DNA of 64,000 nt from Chloroflexota bacterium (GCA_026706485.1 JAPOYR010000011.1:310001-374000), one strand, 5' to 3'. Positions 36,082 to 45,147 are shown, counted from the stretch's first letter. Translations and numbers: made by a program. The notes: generated from the sequence alone by a model not told the origin.

Positions 36082-38937
36082 ATGTCAAGTCTGCTTCGCA
36101 GGGCCATCGTGGCGCTGCTCGTCATGGCCGTGGCGGGAGGCGTGGCCGCCTTCCTCATCATTCGGCTCGAGGTCTTTCAGGCCGAAGAGGAGGCGCCGCC
36201 GATAACCGCCAGCGTCGAGCGTCGGGACCTGGTCAGCACGCTCGCCGTGATCGGCAACGTGGAGTTCGGCAACACGGTCGGGCTGGGATTTGGGCAGTCC
36301 GGCACCTTGCAGGCACTGAATGTGGAGGCGGGGCAGTTGGTGCCCGCGGGGACCGTACTGGCCCAGCTAGACGTCGTCGATCTCGAGCGAGCCGTGGACG
36401 ACGCCGCGTCGTCCCTGCAGCAAGCCGAACTGCAGCTCGCCAAGCTGCTCCGGCCCGCCGACGACGCAGATGTCGAGCGCGCCGAGCTGGACGTGCAGGA
36501 GGCACAGGCGTCGCTCGACGACCTGCGAGCCCCAGTCAGCGCATCGGATGTCGCGGCCGCCGAAGCGGCGGTGATCTCGGCGCAGATGAGCCATGACCGT
36601 GCGGCCAAGGACCTGGAGGACCTCCAGGCCGGACCTTCGGCTCTGGATCTGATTGAAGCCGAAGGCGCGATCGCCTCGGCGCAAGCCAGCCTCGCAAGCG
36701 CGGAGCTGGGATTGCAGGCGCTGCTGGACGAGCCTTCGGTCGCTGCGATGGCCGACGCCCAAGGCGCGATCGAATCCGCTCGTTCGAGCCTCGCCGGCGC
36801 CAAGGACGCGCTGGACACATTGCTGGAAGACCCGAGCACGAGCGACGTGGCCAATGCGGAGCTCAGGATCCGATCGGCGCGCGCGGCCCTCGCCGAAGCC
36901 GAGGACCAACTGGCCACCCTGCGGGCAGGCGCCACACAAGCCGAAATCAACGAGGCCGCCGCGAGCGTGGAGGCCGCCCGCACCGCGCTCGTCGAATCCG
37001 AGGAAGACTTGGCGACGCTGACGGCCGATCCGACGCCCGAGGAGCTCACGGACGCCGAGAACGCCGTGCAGAGCGCGCAGGCCGGCTTGCTGCAAGCCCA
37101 GTCGGCGCTGGACGCGCTGGTGCAAGGGCCGACGGAGTCGCAACTCCAGGACGCCCGGGACCAGATCGCCACGGCGCAGGCCACCCTCGATAGCGCCCGC
37201 CGAGACGCCGTCGAGGCGCCAACCAAGCAAATCCAAATCATCGCCAGCGCCGAATCGAGCTACGAGTCCGCCCAGGCCACGCTGATTTCGGCCTATGAGG
37301 CGCACGGCGAGGCGCAATTCGACGAGTTGACGGAGCATCAGATCGAGGCGGCCGCGGCCCGAGTGCGGGCCGCCGAGGCCGGGCTCGAATCGGCCGCCCA
37401 CCAGCTCAGCGAAGCGCGGGCCGGACCGGACCACGCAGCGCTCAACGAAGCCATCGCGGCCGGTGAGCGTGGCCTCGCCGCCGCCCAGCGTCGGCTGGTA
37501 GAACTCCAGGAAGCGCCGACCGAAGCGGATCTCGCGGAGGCCCGAGCGAACATTGCCCTGGCCGAGGGAGCGCTGCGCGATGCCGAGGACGACCAGCGCG
37601 ACCTGATCGAGGGACCGTCGGCCACGGAGATCGCGACCCAGGCCGCCGCCGTGACGACCGCGCGAGCGGCGCTGGCATCGGCTCGCGAGCGACTGGCCGA
37701 GTTGACCGAAGGTCCGAGCGAGGTCGAAATCGCGGTACAGGAAGCCGCGGTGGCTGAAGCACGGCAGGCCGTGGCGGACGCCGAGACTGAATTGAGTGAA
37801 TTGCGCGCCGAACCATCGGACCACGACGTAGACGCGCAGGAGAGCGCCATCGCGGTCGCCTCGCATGGCGTCACTGCCGCCGAGGCCCGCCTGCAGGATC
37901 TGCTCGCCGACCCTGACGCCGCCGAGCTGCTCCGCGAGCAAGCGGGCCTGACGTCGGCGCAACTGTCGCTCGAGGCGGCCAGGCTGCGTCTGGACGAGCT
38001 GCGCGAGGGACCCGACCCAACGGATGTCCGCCTGGCCGAACAGGCCATTCGCGCGTCCGAGTTGTCCCTCACCGACGCCAAAACGCGGCTGGAGGAGCTG
38101 CAGGAGGGACCGTCCGCGCTGGAGATTCTCCGGGCCGAGAACGCCGTGCGCCGAGCCGCGCTGGCACTGGCCGACGCGCAGGCCCCGCCGGACGCGCTGG
38201 ACGTCGAGCAAAGCGAGTTGGCGGTGACCGACGCCGAGCGGCGACTGACAGCTGCCCAGGAGGACCTGGCCGATGCGCTGATCGTGGCGCCGTTTGCCGG
38301 AGTCGTGCTGGATGTGAACGGGCAAGTGGGACTTCAGGCGCCGGCAACCGTCGTGACCCTGGCCGAGGCGGCGTCGATTCACGTGCTCGTGAACGTCGAT
38401 GAATCCGACATCGGGCTCGTCAAGCTGGGTCAGTCGGTGAGGCTCGAGTTTGAGGCGCTTGGCGGCACGGTCTTCGCCGGCACCGTGATCCGTCGCGGTC
38501 AGCAAGGCGAAGCGTCGCAGGGGCTCGTGACGTACCCGGTCGAAATCGGCTTCACCTCGCCCGACCCTCGCCTGCTGAGCGGACTGACGGCCGATGTCTC
38601 GATCGTGCTGGCCGAGTCACCCGGCACGCTGGCGATCCCACGGCAGGCCGTGCAGACGGTCGGGGCCCGCTCGTTCGTGAGCGTGCTCGGCGCGGACGGC
38701 GTGATCCAGCAACAGCCAGTCACGGTCGGGCTGCAGGATGAGCTGTTCGTTGAGGTGACCGAGGGCCTGGTCGAAGGCGAGGCCGTGGTCCTCACCGGCG
38801 CGGCTATCGCCGGATTCCAGCTGCCGCAGCTGCCGGCCGGCTTCACGCCGGGTCAGTTCAGGCCCGGGCAATTCGGTGGCGGCGGCGGGGGCTTCCGCGG
38901 TGTTGGCGGCGGCGGTCCCGGCGGAGGCGGCAGCTAG
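36082..38937 (+). CDS. giant MacA/HlyD-type efflux adaptor with about 18 tandem 33-residue coiled-coil units
   Basis: 951 residues. One N-terminal transmembrane helix (about 7-28) is followed by the first half of the lipoyl/barrel-sandwich domain (ASVERRDLVSTLAVIGNV, VEAGQLVPAGTVLAQLD). An enormous Ala/Glu/Leu-rich coiled coil spans about 105-732, then the second lipoyl half (IVAPFAGVVLDV) and a beta barrel (VNVDESDIGLVKLGQSV). The tail is Gly-rich. The coil is built of about 18 degenerate units of 33 residues with consensus P(S/T)xx(D/E)(L/I)xxAExAIxSAxxxLxxAxxxLxxLxxG. Typical adaptors have 350-450 residues. It shares an operon with an ABC ATPase and permease. Confidence 0.9.
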   Translation: MSSLLRRAIVALLVMAVAGGVAAFLIIRLEVFQAEEEAPPITASVERRDLVSTLAVIGNVEFGNTVGLGFGQSGTLQALNVEAGQLVPAGTVLAQLDVVDLERAVDDAASSLQQAELQLAKLLRPADDADVERAELDVQEAQASLDDLRAPVSASDVAAAEAAVISAQMSHDRAAKDLEDLQAGPSALDLIEAEGAIASAQASLASAELGLQALLDEPSVAAMADAQGAIESARSSLAGAKDALDTLLEDPSTSDVANAELRIRSARAALAEAEDQLATLRAGATQAEINEAAASVEAARTALVESEEDLATLTADPTPEELTDAENAVQSAQAGLLQAQSALDALVQGPTESQLQDARDQIATAQATLDSARRDAVEAPTKQIQIIASAESSYESAQATLISAYEAHGEAQFDELTEHQIEAAAARVRAAEAGLESAAHQLSEARAGPDHAALNEAIAAGERGLAAAQRRLVELQEAPTEADLAEARANIALAEGALRDAEDDQRDLIEGPSATEIATQAAAVTTARAALASARERLAELTEGPSEVEIAVQEAAVAEARQAVADAETELSELRAEPSDHDVDAQESAIAVASHGVTAAEARLQDLLADPDAAELLREQAGLTSAQLSLEAARLRLDELREGPDPTDVRLAEQAIRASELSLTDAKTRLEELQEGPSALEILRAENAVRRAALALADAQAPPDALDVEQSELAVTDAERRLTAAQEDLADALIVAPFAGVVLDVNGQVGLQAPATVVTLAEAASIHVLVNVDESDIGLVKLGQSVRLEFEALGGTVFAGTVIRRGQQGEASQGLVTYPVEIGFTSPDPRLLSGLTADVSIVLAESPGTLAIPRQAVQTVGARSFVSVLGADGVIQQQPVTVGLQDELFVEVTEGLVEGEAVVLTGAAIAGFQLPQLPAGFTPGQFRPGQFGGGGGGFRGVGGGGPGGGGS
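36451..38277 (+). repeat. tandem degenerate 99-bp repeat array inside the efflux adaptor gene
   Basis: The coding repeat of the adaptor: about 18 in-frame units of close to 99 bp, each opening with a Pro codon (GPS, EPS, DPS, DPT and similar). Units have diverged at DNA level. One is replaced by a longer irregular segment near residues 377-446 (QIQIIASAESSYESAQ). It is coding sequence, not a satellite. Confidence 0.8.
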
Positions 38938-39668
38938 TGGACAGCATCTCGCAGGAGAACGGCGATCCGACGCCGGTCGTGCGCGTCGAGGATCTCGCCA
39001 AGACCTATCACATGGGCTCGATCGACGTGCACGCCCTGCGCGGCGTCTCATTCGACATCGGCACAGGCGAAATGGTCGCCATCATGGGCCACTCGGGCTC
39101 CGGCAAGTCGACGTTGCTCAATCTGCTGGGGTGCCTGGATGCGCCCACGGCGGGGAGCTACTTCCTCGACGGCGAGTTGGTCGGCGATCTGTCGGACGAC
39201 GCGCTGGCGGCCATTCGCAACCGCAAGATTGGCTTCGTCTTCCAATCGTTCAATCTGCTGGCGCGAATGTCGGCGCTGGAGCAGGTTGAGATGCCATTGC
39301 TCTACGCCCGCGACCGTCAACGACGACAACGCGCGGAAGAGGCGTTGGCGGTCGTTGGGCTCGAGGACCGCATGCACCACAAGCCGTCGGAGCTCTCCGG
39401 CGGGCAGCAGCAGCGCGTGGCAATTGCGCGCGCCCTGGTGGGCAACCCCAGCATGGTGCTGGCCGACGAGCCCACGGGGAATCTCGACACGGCCACGGCC
39501 AACGAAATCATGGAGCTGCTGGTCCTCCTGAATGAGGAGCGCCGCATCACCACGCTGATCGTGACGCACGAGGCAGACGTGGCGGCGCGCACGCAGCGGG
39601 TGATTCGCATGGTGGACGGAACGGTCGCCACCGACGACCTCACCGCTTGTGCGGAGAGCGGCGTATGA
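38937..39668 (+). CDS. MacB/LolD-type ABC transporter ATP-binding protein
   Basis: A 243-residue ABC ATPase of the MacB/LolD/FtsE group. Walker A is GHSGSGKST, the signature is [16 protein letters not shown], Walker B is MVLADEPTGNLD, and the H-loop is IVTHEAD. The stretch VFQSFNLLARMSALEQVEMPL is typical of mechanotransmission-type exporters. The GTG start shares one base with the adaptor stop, and the stop overlaps the permease start (ATGA). It powers the adaptor/permease complex. Confidence 0.95.
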   Translation: MDSISQENGDPTPVVRVEDLAKTYHMGSIDVHALRGVSFDIGTGEMVAIMGHSGSGKSTLLNLLGCLDAPTAGSYFLDGELVGDLSDDALAAIRNRKIGFVFQSFNLLARMSALEQVEMPLLYARDRQRRQRAEEALAVVGLEDRMHHKPSELSGGQQQRVAIARALVGNPSMVLADEPTGNLDTATANEIMELLVLLNEERRITTLIVTHEADVAARTQRVIRMVDGTVATDDLTACAESGV

Positions 39669-40915
39669 GTCTCGCGGACGGTGTGCTCCTGGCCCTGCGG
39701 GCGCTGGCCGCCAACAAGCTGCGCACGAGCCTGACGGTGCTGGGCATGGTGATCGGGGTGGCGGCGGTGATTGCGCTGATGTCGCTGGGCGCGGGCGCGC
39801 AGGCGTCCATCGAGGCGAACATCCGCGGCACGGGTTCCAACCTGCTCTTCATCAGCCCCGGCGTGCAGTCGGCGACCGGCGGCAGGTTCGTGGACGTGAG
39901 CGCCACCTCGCCGACGCTGACCTTCGAGGACGCCGAGGCCATTCGCGACGCGGCCATCCAGGGCATCGTCGACATCGCCCCGACGCGCAACACGAACGCA
40001 TCGCTGGTGGCGGGAGGCAATGCGTTCACGACGCAGATCATCGGCGTGACGCCAAGCTACGCCGAGGTGCGCACCTTCCAGCCGCAGGCCGGTCGCTTCA
40101 TCAGCGACGACGACCTCAGTCGACGCGCCCGCGTGATCGCCCTGGGGCAAACGATCGCCACCGAGCTGTTTCCGGGCCAGAACCCCATCGGCGCCACGGT
40201 GCGTCTCAACAACCAGACCTTCACCGTGATCGCTGTCATGGAGGAGTCGGGCCAGGCGACGTTCCAGAGCCGCGACAACCAGGCGCTGGTGCCGCTGACC
40301 ACGCTTCAGACGCGCATCAGCCCGTCGCGCACGCTGGCCGGCGATGACATCGTCTCGGAGATCAGCGTGACGCTCGCCGACGAGGACGAGGCGACGATCG
40401 AGGCGGTCACCACCGAGGTCAGCGCGCTGCTCCGGCTGCGGCACGACGTGGTCCAAGACGACTTCACCATCCGGACGCAACAGGACATCATCGAGGCGCT
40501 CGGCGAGGTGACGGGCACGCTGACGCTGTTCCTGGGGGCGATTGCGGGCATCTCGCTGCTGGTCGGCGGCATCGGCATCATGAACATCATGCTCGTCTCC
40601 GTGACCGAGCGAACGCGCGAGATCGGCATCCGCAAGGCCATCGGCGCGCGCCGCCGCGACATCCTGGTGCAGTTCCTGATCGAGGCCGTGCTGGTGAGCT
40701 TGGGCGGCGGCATTGCGGGGGCGGTCATCGGCGGTCTGCTGGCGACGTACATGGGCGGCGTGCGGATCGGCGGTCGCGCGCTGGAAGGCCACCTGACGCC
40801 GGAGCCGGTGATCCTGGCGTTGGCCGTCTCGGTGGCCATCGGCCTGGTGTTCGGCATCTACCCCGCCAACCGTGCCGCCCGGCTGCGGCCGATCGAGGCG
40901 CTGCGGTACGAGTAG
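39665..40915 (+). CDS. MacB-like ABC transporter permease (FtsX family)
   Basis: A 416-residue protein with an N-terminal transmembrane helix (LTVLGMVIGVAAVIALMSLG), a large MacB-type external domain (about 50-280), then three C-terminal helices. The conserved cytoplasmic segment VSVTERTREIGIRKAIGARRRDILVQFLIEA precedes the last two. It completes a tripartite export system for peptides, antibiotics or lipids; the substrate is unknown. Its last 265 bp are duplicated in degenerate form at 43312-43576. Confidence 0.94.
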   Translation: MSLADGVLLALRALAANKLRTSLTVLGMVIGVAAVIALMSLGAGAQASIEANIRGTGSNLLFISPGVQSATGGRFVDVSATSPTLTFEDAEAIRDAAIQGIVDIAPTRNTNASLVAGGNAFTTQIIGVTPSYAEVRTFQPQAGRFISDDDLSRRARVIALGQTIATELFPGQNPIGATVRLNNQTFTVIAVMEESGQATFQSRDNQALVPLTTLQTRISPSRTLAGDDIVSEISVTLADEDEATIEAVTTEVSALLRLRHDVVQDDFTIRTQQDIIEALGEVTGTLTLFLGAIAGISLLVGGIGIMNIMLVSVTERTREIGIRKAIGARRRDILVQFLIEAVLVSLGGGIAGAVIGGLLATYMGGVRIGGRALEGHLTPEPVILALAVSVAIGLVFGIYPANRAARLRPIEALRYE

Positions 40916-40949
40916 GGCGACACGGCCTCTTTCGATTCGACCGTGGCAG

Positions 40950-41062
40950 TTACTCGTCCGGGGCTTGGAACTCCATGAGGTTCGTCAGCCAGCCCAGCTC
41001 CGCCGGGATCGGTTCCAGTCAGCTGGTTGCCGCTCAGGTCGAGGGTGGTCAGCGCGAAGAGG
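40950..41062 (-). pseudogene. frameshifted leucine-rich-repeat gene remnant
   Basis: On the minus strand LTTLDLSGNQLTG is followed, after a one-base insertion, by IPAELGWLTNLMEFQAP and a stop. The copy at 43611-43720 has the same sequence in an intact frame (LTTLDLSGNRLTGDIPAELGWLTNL). Just beyond (to about 41130) lies a hydrophobic stretch resembling a signal peptide (RFTLLGVAILLAAAVI) in another frame, so a small secreted LRR gene has decayed here. The remaining DNA to 41190 holds nothing else I can support. Confidence 0.65.
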
Positions 41063-41190
41063 TGATGACCGCCGCTGCCAGCAGAATCGCCACGCCAAGA
41101 AGCGTGAAGCGAAACGTGGGCAATGCCTTCCGGCTATCACCTCACGCCGGCCCTGGGACCGCATCGTGCTTGATCGGCCGTGCATACCCA

Positions 41191-43077
41191 TCAGGCTGGC
41201 CCGCACGTCGGCAGCCCGAGGCTATCGAGATCGTTCTCCGGCACCCGCAGCGATGCTGCCGGGATGCACCCGATCAGCTCATTGCCGCCGACGTGCAACT
41301 CTTCCAACTTGGCTCGCTGGCCCGACTCAAGCGGGATGGCGCCCGTGAGTTGATTGTCGCTCAGATCGAGATGGATCAGGTTGGTCAGTTGACTAATCTC
41401 CGCCGGGATTGGGCCAGTCAACTGATTGCCGCTCAAATCCAAAACCCGCAGCTGACTTAGTTCACTCAATCCGAGTGGGATCTCGCCCGACAAATCCATC
41501 CCGGCAAGGTGCAACTCGACGACACGCCGCGTCACGCCTCCAAGTACCACGCCTTCCCAATCGGCGACAGAATGGTTGGCCGTCCAATTCAATTCCCTGG
41601 ATCCCGAAAGCGCGCCCTTCAATGCAAGCAACACCGCGCAGTCGTGGACTAAGCCAGGATGGGCAGCTGGGTCTGGAACGACAGTGCCAGCCGCGCACTC
41701 GCTCACCTCATTGGGCGGCGCGACATCCCGCAAGCGGACGCTGCCGTCCGGATCACGCCGCACCAGAACCCGAACGTCCTCGCCACTCGGCGCCATGCTG
41801 TAGAGGACGATGCCCTCACCAGGACGCGCGACACTGGCGACGGCGATTCGGGAGCCGTCCGGCGACCAGGCGGCTACCGACCCGCCGGGAATCTCGATTG
41901 GCGACTTCCCAATCCAGGTCCCATCAACGGCCACCACGCATACGGCCTCACCGCATGTGAACAGCAGATTCCGACCGTCCGGCGACCACGCCACCGTCTC
42001 GATCCAGGGAGGCGCCGGATCGTGCACTGGACCTGAACCCGACTGCAGCGGAATCATCGACACTGGCTGAGCATTCGATCCGTCGGCTGCGATCGTATAG
42101 AGGACCCTGCGGCCAGCGTCGAACTTCGCAAACGCTATCCGATCCCCGTCCGGCGACCAGGCCGGCCCACTAATCGCTTCTGTAAGTCGCTCGCGGCCCG
42201 AGCCATCGGCGCCCACCGTGTAAATGGCGTATCCGGCCCGCCTTGCCGTTCCCATCTCCTCCGACTCAACCTTCACCTCGATGCCGACGTAGGCGAGGCG
42301 CTTGCCGTCCGGCGACCAGCGGGGAGGATGATGAGCCACCGTCCCAAGCCTGGCGTGGATCAGCACATCCGGCGGAACGGGCGGCCCAGGATCGATCTGC
42401 CGCACTCTCGAGCCATCCCTTGCCATCGTGTAGAGACGCAATTGCGATACAAGCCACGTGTAAGTCAGATCGCGGCTATGTCGACTCGATAGAAATGCAA
42501 TATGCGCGCCATCGGGCGACCACGATGGGTAGTTATCTTCACCCCTATATGCCGTTAAACGATCGTCGCCAGTGCCCTCGGCATTCACCACTGAAAGTTC
42601 ATGGCTATAGCCGGCAGTTGGATCATTGTCATCACCACCTGCCGCGACGTATCGATCGACCAACTCTGATACCACGCGATACGCACATGTCGAATAAACG
42701 ATCTTTGTGCCGTCGCGAGATAGGTCAAAGGAGGCGATCGAACCCGCCCCATCCGTCCCTGGCGTCACACGAGCGATACGTACCATCCGTGAGCCGTCCG
42801 CCGCGACTGCGTACAATTCCGCTTCTGGAAGTCCATGGCTGAAGTAACTGAAGTAGATTTCCGATCCCATCGCGTTCCAATGCACCGCGCTATTCCGCTG
42901 CGGCCAGTTGCGAATGGGATGCGCGAGATCTGGATCACAGGCCGTATGACCTTCAACAGCAATACCAGGCAGTGAGTCTAATCCCTTCGGAGCCGATGTC
43001 CACGACTCCTCACCACATCCAATCAACACGATGAGTGCGGTCATCATGCCCGACACGGCCTTCCACAACCGCCACAT
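41191..43077 (-). CDS. beta-propeller (TolB-like) plus plant-type LRR lipoprotein
   Basis: About 628 residues from the ATG at 43077 (CGGAG SD). The signal peptide has lipobox LIGC. Six or so PD40/TolB-like propeller blades follow, each with a WSPDG motif (YPSWSPDGAHIAFLSS, PRWSPDGKRLAYVG, GPAWSPDGDRIAFAK, AWSPDGRNLLFTC, AWSPDGSRIAVAS). The C-terminal 150 residues are LRRs of the LxGxIP plant type, with an N-cap (DCAVLLALKGALSG, WEGVVLGG). It is probably a surface recognition or adhesion protein. Base composition looks lower in G+C than its neighbours, and duplicated fragments flank it. Confidence 0.8.
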   Translation of the reverse strand: MWRLWKAVSGMMTALIVLIGCGEESWTSAPKGLDSLPGIAVEGHTACDPDLAHPIRNWPQRNSAVHWNAMGSEIYFSYFSHGLPEAELYAVAADGSRMVRIARVTPGTDGAGSIASFDLSRDGTKIVYSTCAYRVVSELVDRYVAAGGDDNDPTAGYSHELSVVNAEGTGDDRLTAYRGEDNYPSWSPDGAHIAFLSSRHSRDLTYTWLVSQLRLYTMARDGSRVRQIDPGPPVPPDVLIHARLGTVAHHPPRWSPDGKRLAYVGIEVKVESEEMGTARRAGYAIYTVGADGSGRERLTEAISGPAWSPDGDRIAFAKFDAGRRVLYTIAADGSNAQPVSMIPLQSGSGPVHDPAPPWIETVAWSPDGRNLLFTCGEAVCVVAVDGTWIGKSPIEIPGGSVAAWSPDGSRIAVASVARPGEGIVLYSMAPSGEDVRVLVRRDPDGSVRLRDVAPPNEVSECAAGTVVPDPAAHPGLVHDCAVLLALKGALSGSRELNWTANHSVADWEGVVLGGVTRRVVELHLAGMDLSGEIPLGLSELSQLRVLDLSGNQLTGPIPAEISQLTNLIHLDLSDNQLTGAIPLESGQRAKLEELHVGGNELIGCIPAASLRVPENDLDSLGLPTCGPA

Positions 43078-43311
43078 GGACTCCGGCGATCTACATATGG
43101 GCACAGGGGATCTCATTGGGTCGCTACGCAAGCCATGCACTCACTCCACATCAATCAATGACAAAGATCGCATATCTATATCCGTGTCTGAACTAAGCTG
43201 CATGTTCACCCCGGAGCATCTCGGGCGTCAACTAGTTGGCCGTCACAGGGGTGGCAGTCCCGAACGGCCTGCAGCGGCCAGCGAATGCCTCTCGGACCGT
43301 TGGGCACCCCG

Positions 43312-43576
43312 GCCGCCGGGACATCCTGGTGCAGTTCCTGATCGAGGCCGTGCTGGTGAGCCTGGGCGGCGGCATTGCGGGGGCGGTCATCGGCGGCCTG
43401 CCGGCGACGTATATGGGCGGCGTGAGGATCGGCGGCCGGGCCTTGGAGGGCCACCTGACGCCCGAGCCGGTGATCCTGGCGCTGGCGGTATCGGTGGCGA
43501 TCGGCCTGGTGTTCGGCATCTACCCCCCAAACGCGCCGCGCGGCTGCGGCCGATCGAGGCGCTGCGGTACGAGTAG
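43312..43576 (+). pseudogene. duplicated 3' fragment of the macB-like permease gene
   Basis: Nearly identical to 40651-40915, at a constant offset of 2662 bp. It encodes the last 87 or so residues of the permease (RDILVQFLIEA to GIYP). A one-base deletion near 43528 then shifts the frame before the final residues. There is no 5' part, so it cannot make a transporter. The 235 bp upstream (43078-43311) contains no supported gene and presumably carries the promoter of the divergent lipoprotein gene. Confidence 0.85.
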
Positions 43577-43610
43577 GGCGGCACGGTCTCTTTCGATTCG
43601 ACCGTGGCAG

Positions 43611-43937
43611 TTACTTGCCCGGGGCTTGGCCTTCGGTCAGGTTCGTCAGCCAGCCCAGCTCCGCCGGAATATCCCCGGTCAGCCGGTTACCGCTCAGGTC
43701 GAGCGTGGTCAGCACGAACAGGCTGCCCAATCCCGCAGGAATAGTCCCCGTCAGGCTCTCGCTCGCCAAGTCCACTCGACTCGGCGTGCCGCCCGTCGTG
43801 ATCCCCTCCCAGCTGCCGACGGCGGTGCTGTTGTCCGCTTCACGAGTGCCCATCGCCTCGTCGGATCCCGGCGTGCTGGGCGGAGGAACCGCTTCGGTCG
43901 CAACGCCGCTCCCGACCGCGGACTCTCGGCCTGGCAC
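43611..43937 (-). CDS. short LRR protein, probably a truncated gene copy
   Basis: 108 residues with GTG start. A Ser/Thr/Pro-rich, low-complexity N-terminus is followed by an LRR N-cap-like WEGITTGG and two LxGxIP repeats (SLTGTIPAGLG, LTTLDLSGNRLTGDIPAELG). It ends abruptly and lacks a signal peptide, so it is either a fragment of a larger secreted LRR protein or a decaying paralogue. It lies in the duplicated segment described for 40950-41062. Confidence 0.55.
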   Translation of the reverse strand: MPGRESAVGSGVATEAVPPPSTPGSDEAMGTREADNSTAVGSWEGITTGGTPSRVDLASESLTGTIPAGLGSLFVLTTLDLSGNRLTGDIPAELGWLTNLTEGQAPGK

Positions 43938-43978
43938 CGACGCGTCAGCCGTGTCTCACACCTCTGTGGTCAGTACAG

Positions 43979-45082
43979 CTAGGCCGGCCGTCCGCGGACG
44001 GCCGGCGGCGCGAAGGCCGCGCCGGGTTGTCGTCGCGGCGCCACGCCCGCGCGCAAGAAGGCCAGCACGTCGCCGTCGAGCTGCACCCGCGCGCGCGTTC
44101 CCGGCGGGGGCAGGAATGTCGGACCGGCCCGGCATTCCACCGTCAGTCCGGAGTCAAAGCGCACCCGCACCAACTGGTCGTGCCCAAAGAAGCGGCGCGA
44201 TTCGATCACGCCCTGGCCGCTGGGATCTTCGGAGATCTGCAGCGCCTCGGGTCGCACGTAGAGGTCGACCGTTCCAATCATGGGCTCGGGAATCGTCACG
44301 GTGCCCAGGTCGCACACCACCGCGCGACCGATGCCCGCGGCCTCGATCACGTTGAACTGGCCGATGAAATCGGCCACGGCTCGACCGACGGGCTGGCGAT
44401 AGATTTCGTGCGGGGGCGCGACCTGCAGCACGCGGCCGTCAATCATCACGGCCACCCGGTCGGCCAGGCTCAGGGCCTCCTCTTGATCATGGGTCACGAA
44501 CACGGCGGTCGTGCCGGACTCATGCAGCACGCGGCGCACGTCATTCCGCAAGTCGTTGCGCAGCGCCGCGTCGAGGTTCGAGAACGGCTCGTCCAGCAGC
44601 ACCACCCGCGGATTGGGCGCCAGCGCGCGGGCCAGGGCCACGCGCTGCTGCTGCCCGCCGGACAGCTCATGCGGCATGCGTGACGCCAGCGCCGATAGGC
44701 CAACCAACTCCAAAGTCTCGGCAACCCTGGCGGCGCGCCCGTTCCGCCGCGACAAGCCGAACCCCACATTCGCCTGCACGTCGAGGTGGGGAAACAACGC
44801 ATAGTCCTGAAAGACCAGGCCAACCCGACGGCGCTCCGGCGGCACGCTCACGTCGGATCCCTGGACGACCGAGCCGCCCAGCACGATCGTTCCGGCGTCG
44901 GGCCGATCCAGGCCCGCAATGAGGCGCAGCGTCGTCGTCTTGCCGCACCCGCTCGGACCCAGCAGCGCCAGGATGGACCCGGCCCTGACGTGGAACGACG
45001 CGTCGTCCACGGCGGTGGCGGCGCCAAAGCTCTTGCTCAGGCCCTCGCAGTGCAGCGCGATCGGCGGCGCTTCCGGCGTCAT
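43979..45082 (-). CDS. ABC transporter ATPase, PotA/FbpC-like, with TOBE domain
   Basis: A 367-residue importer ATPase. Walker A is GPSGCGKTT, the signature is [15 protein letters not shown], Walker B is VVLLDEPFSNLD, and the switch is FVTHDQEEAL. A C-terminal TOBE_2-like domain follows (VDLYVRPEALQI, FFGHDQLVRVRFDSG). The set resembles iron(III), thiamine or polyamine importers. No binding protein or permease is adjacent in the window, so the partner genes are elsewhere. The last codons lie in a 24-bp perfect palindrome (43983-44006). Confidence 0.9.
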   Translation of the reverse strand: MTPEAPPIALHCEGLSKSFGAATAVDDASFHVRAGSILALLGPSGCGKTTTLRLIAGLDRPDAGTIVLGGSVVQGSDVSVPPERRRVGLVFQDYALFPHLDVQANVGFGLSRRNGRAARVAETLELVGLSALASRMPHELSGGQQQRVALARALAPNPRVVLLDEPFSNLDAALRNDLRNDVRRVLHESGTTAVFVTHDQEEALSLADRVAVMIDGRVLQVAPPHEIYRQPVGRAVADFIGQFNVIEAAGIGRAVVCDLGTVTIPEPMIGTVDLYVRPEALQISEDPSGQGVIESRRFFGHDQLVRVRFDSGLTVECRAGPTFLPPPGTRARVQLDGDVLAFLRAGVAPRRQPGAAFAPPAVRGRPA

Positions 45083-45102
45083 CCGCGCATCCTAACGCGC
45101 AA

Positions 45103-45133
45103 GCCTTGGCTAATGCCGAATATTAGCCAAGGC
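45103..45133. terminator. perfect 12-bp hairpin between dehydrogenase and ABC ATPase genes
   Basis: GCCTTGGCTAAT (45103-45114) and its exact complement (45122-45133) are separated by 7 bases. It lies 15 bp past the dehydrogenase stop and 20 bp before the ATPase start, both on the minus strand. No T-run follows. It could be a terminator or an operator for the ATPase gene. Confidence 0.55.
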
Positions 45134-45147
45134 AAACCGCAGATTTT

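Noticed and set aside
36451..38277. Regular tandem repeats as a possible CRISPR array or minisatellite
   Set aside because: Units are degenerate, in frame and encode a conserved coiled-coil consensus; there are no identical repeats with unique spacers. No CRISPR array was seen anywhere.
36367..38505. Long antisense open frame (over 700 codons) opposite the efflux adaptor
   Set aside because: It mirrors the Ala/Glu/Leu repeat of the real gene; high G+C and codon periodicity keep the antisense frame open. Its composition is not protein-like and it has no SD.
43236..43982. Plus-strand open frame of 248 codons as an intact gene
   Set aside because: Only its middle matches the macB-like permease end; it then passes through a frameshift and the antisense of the LRR gene.
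43983..44006. 24-bp perfect palindrome at the end of the ABC ATPase gene
   Set aside because: It is inside coding sequence (Arg/Gly/Pro codons), has no loop, and is built of G+C-rich words likely by chance; no terminator T-run follows.
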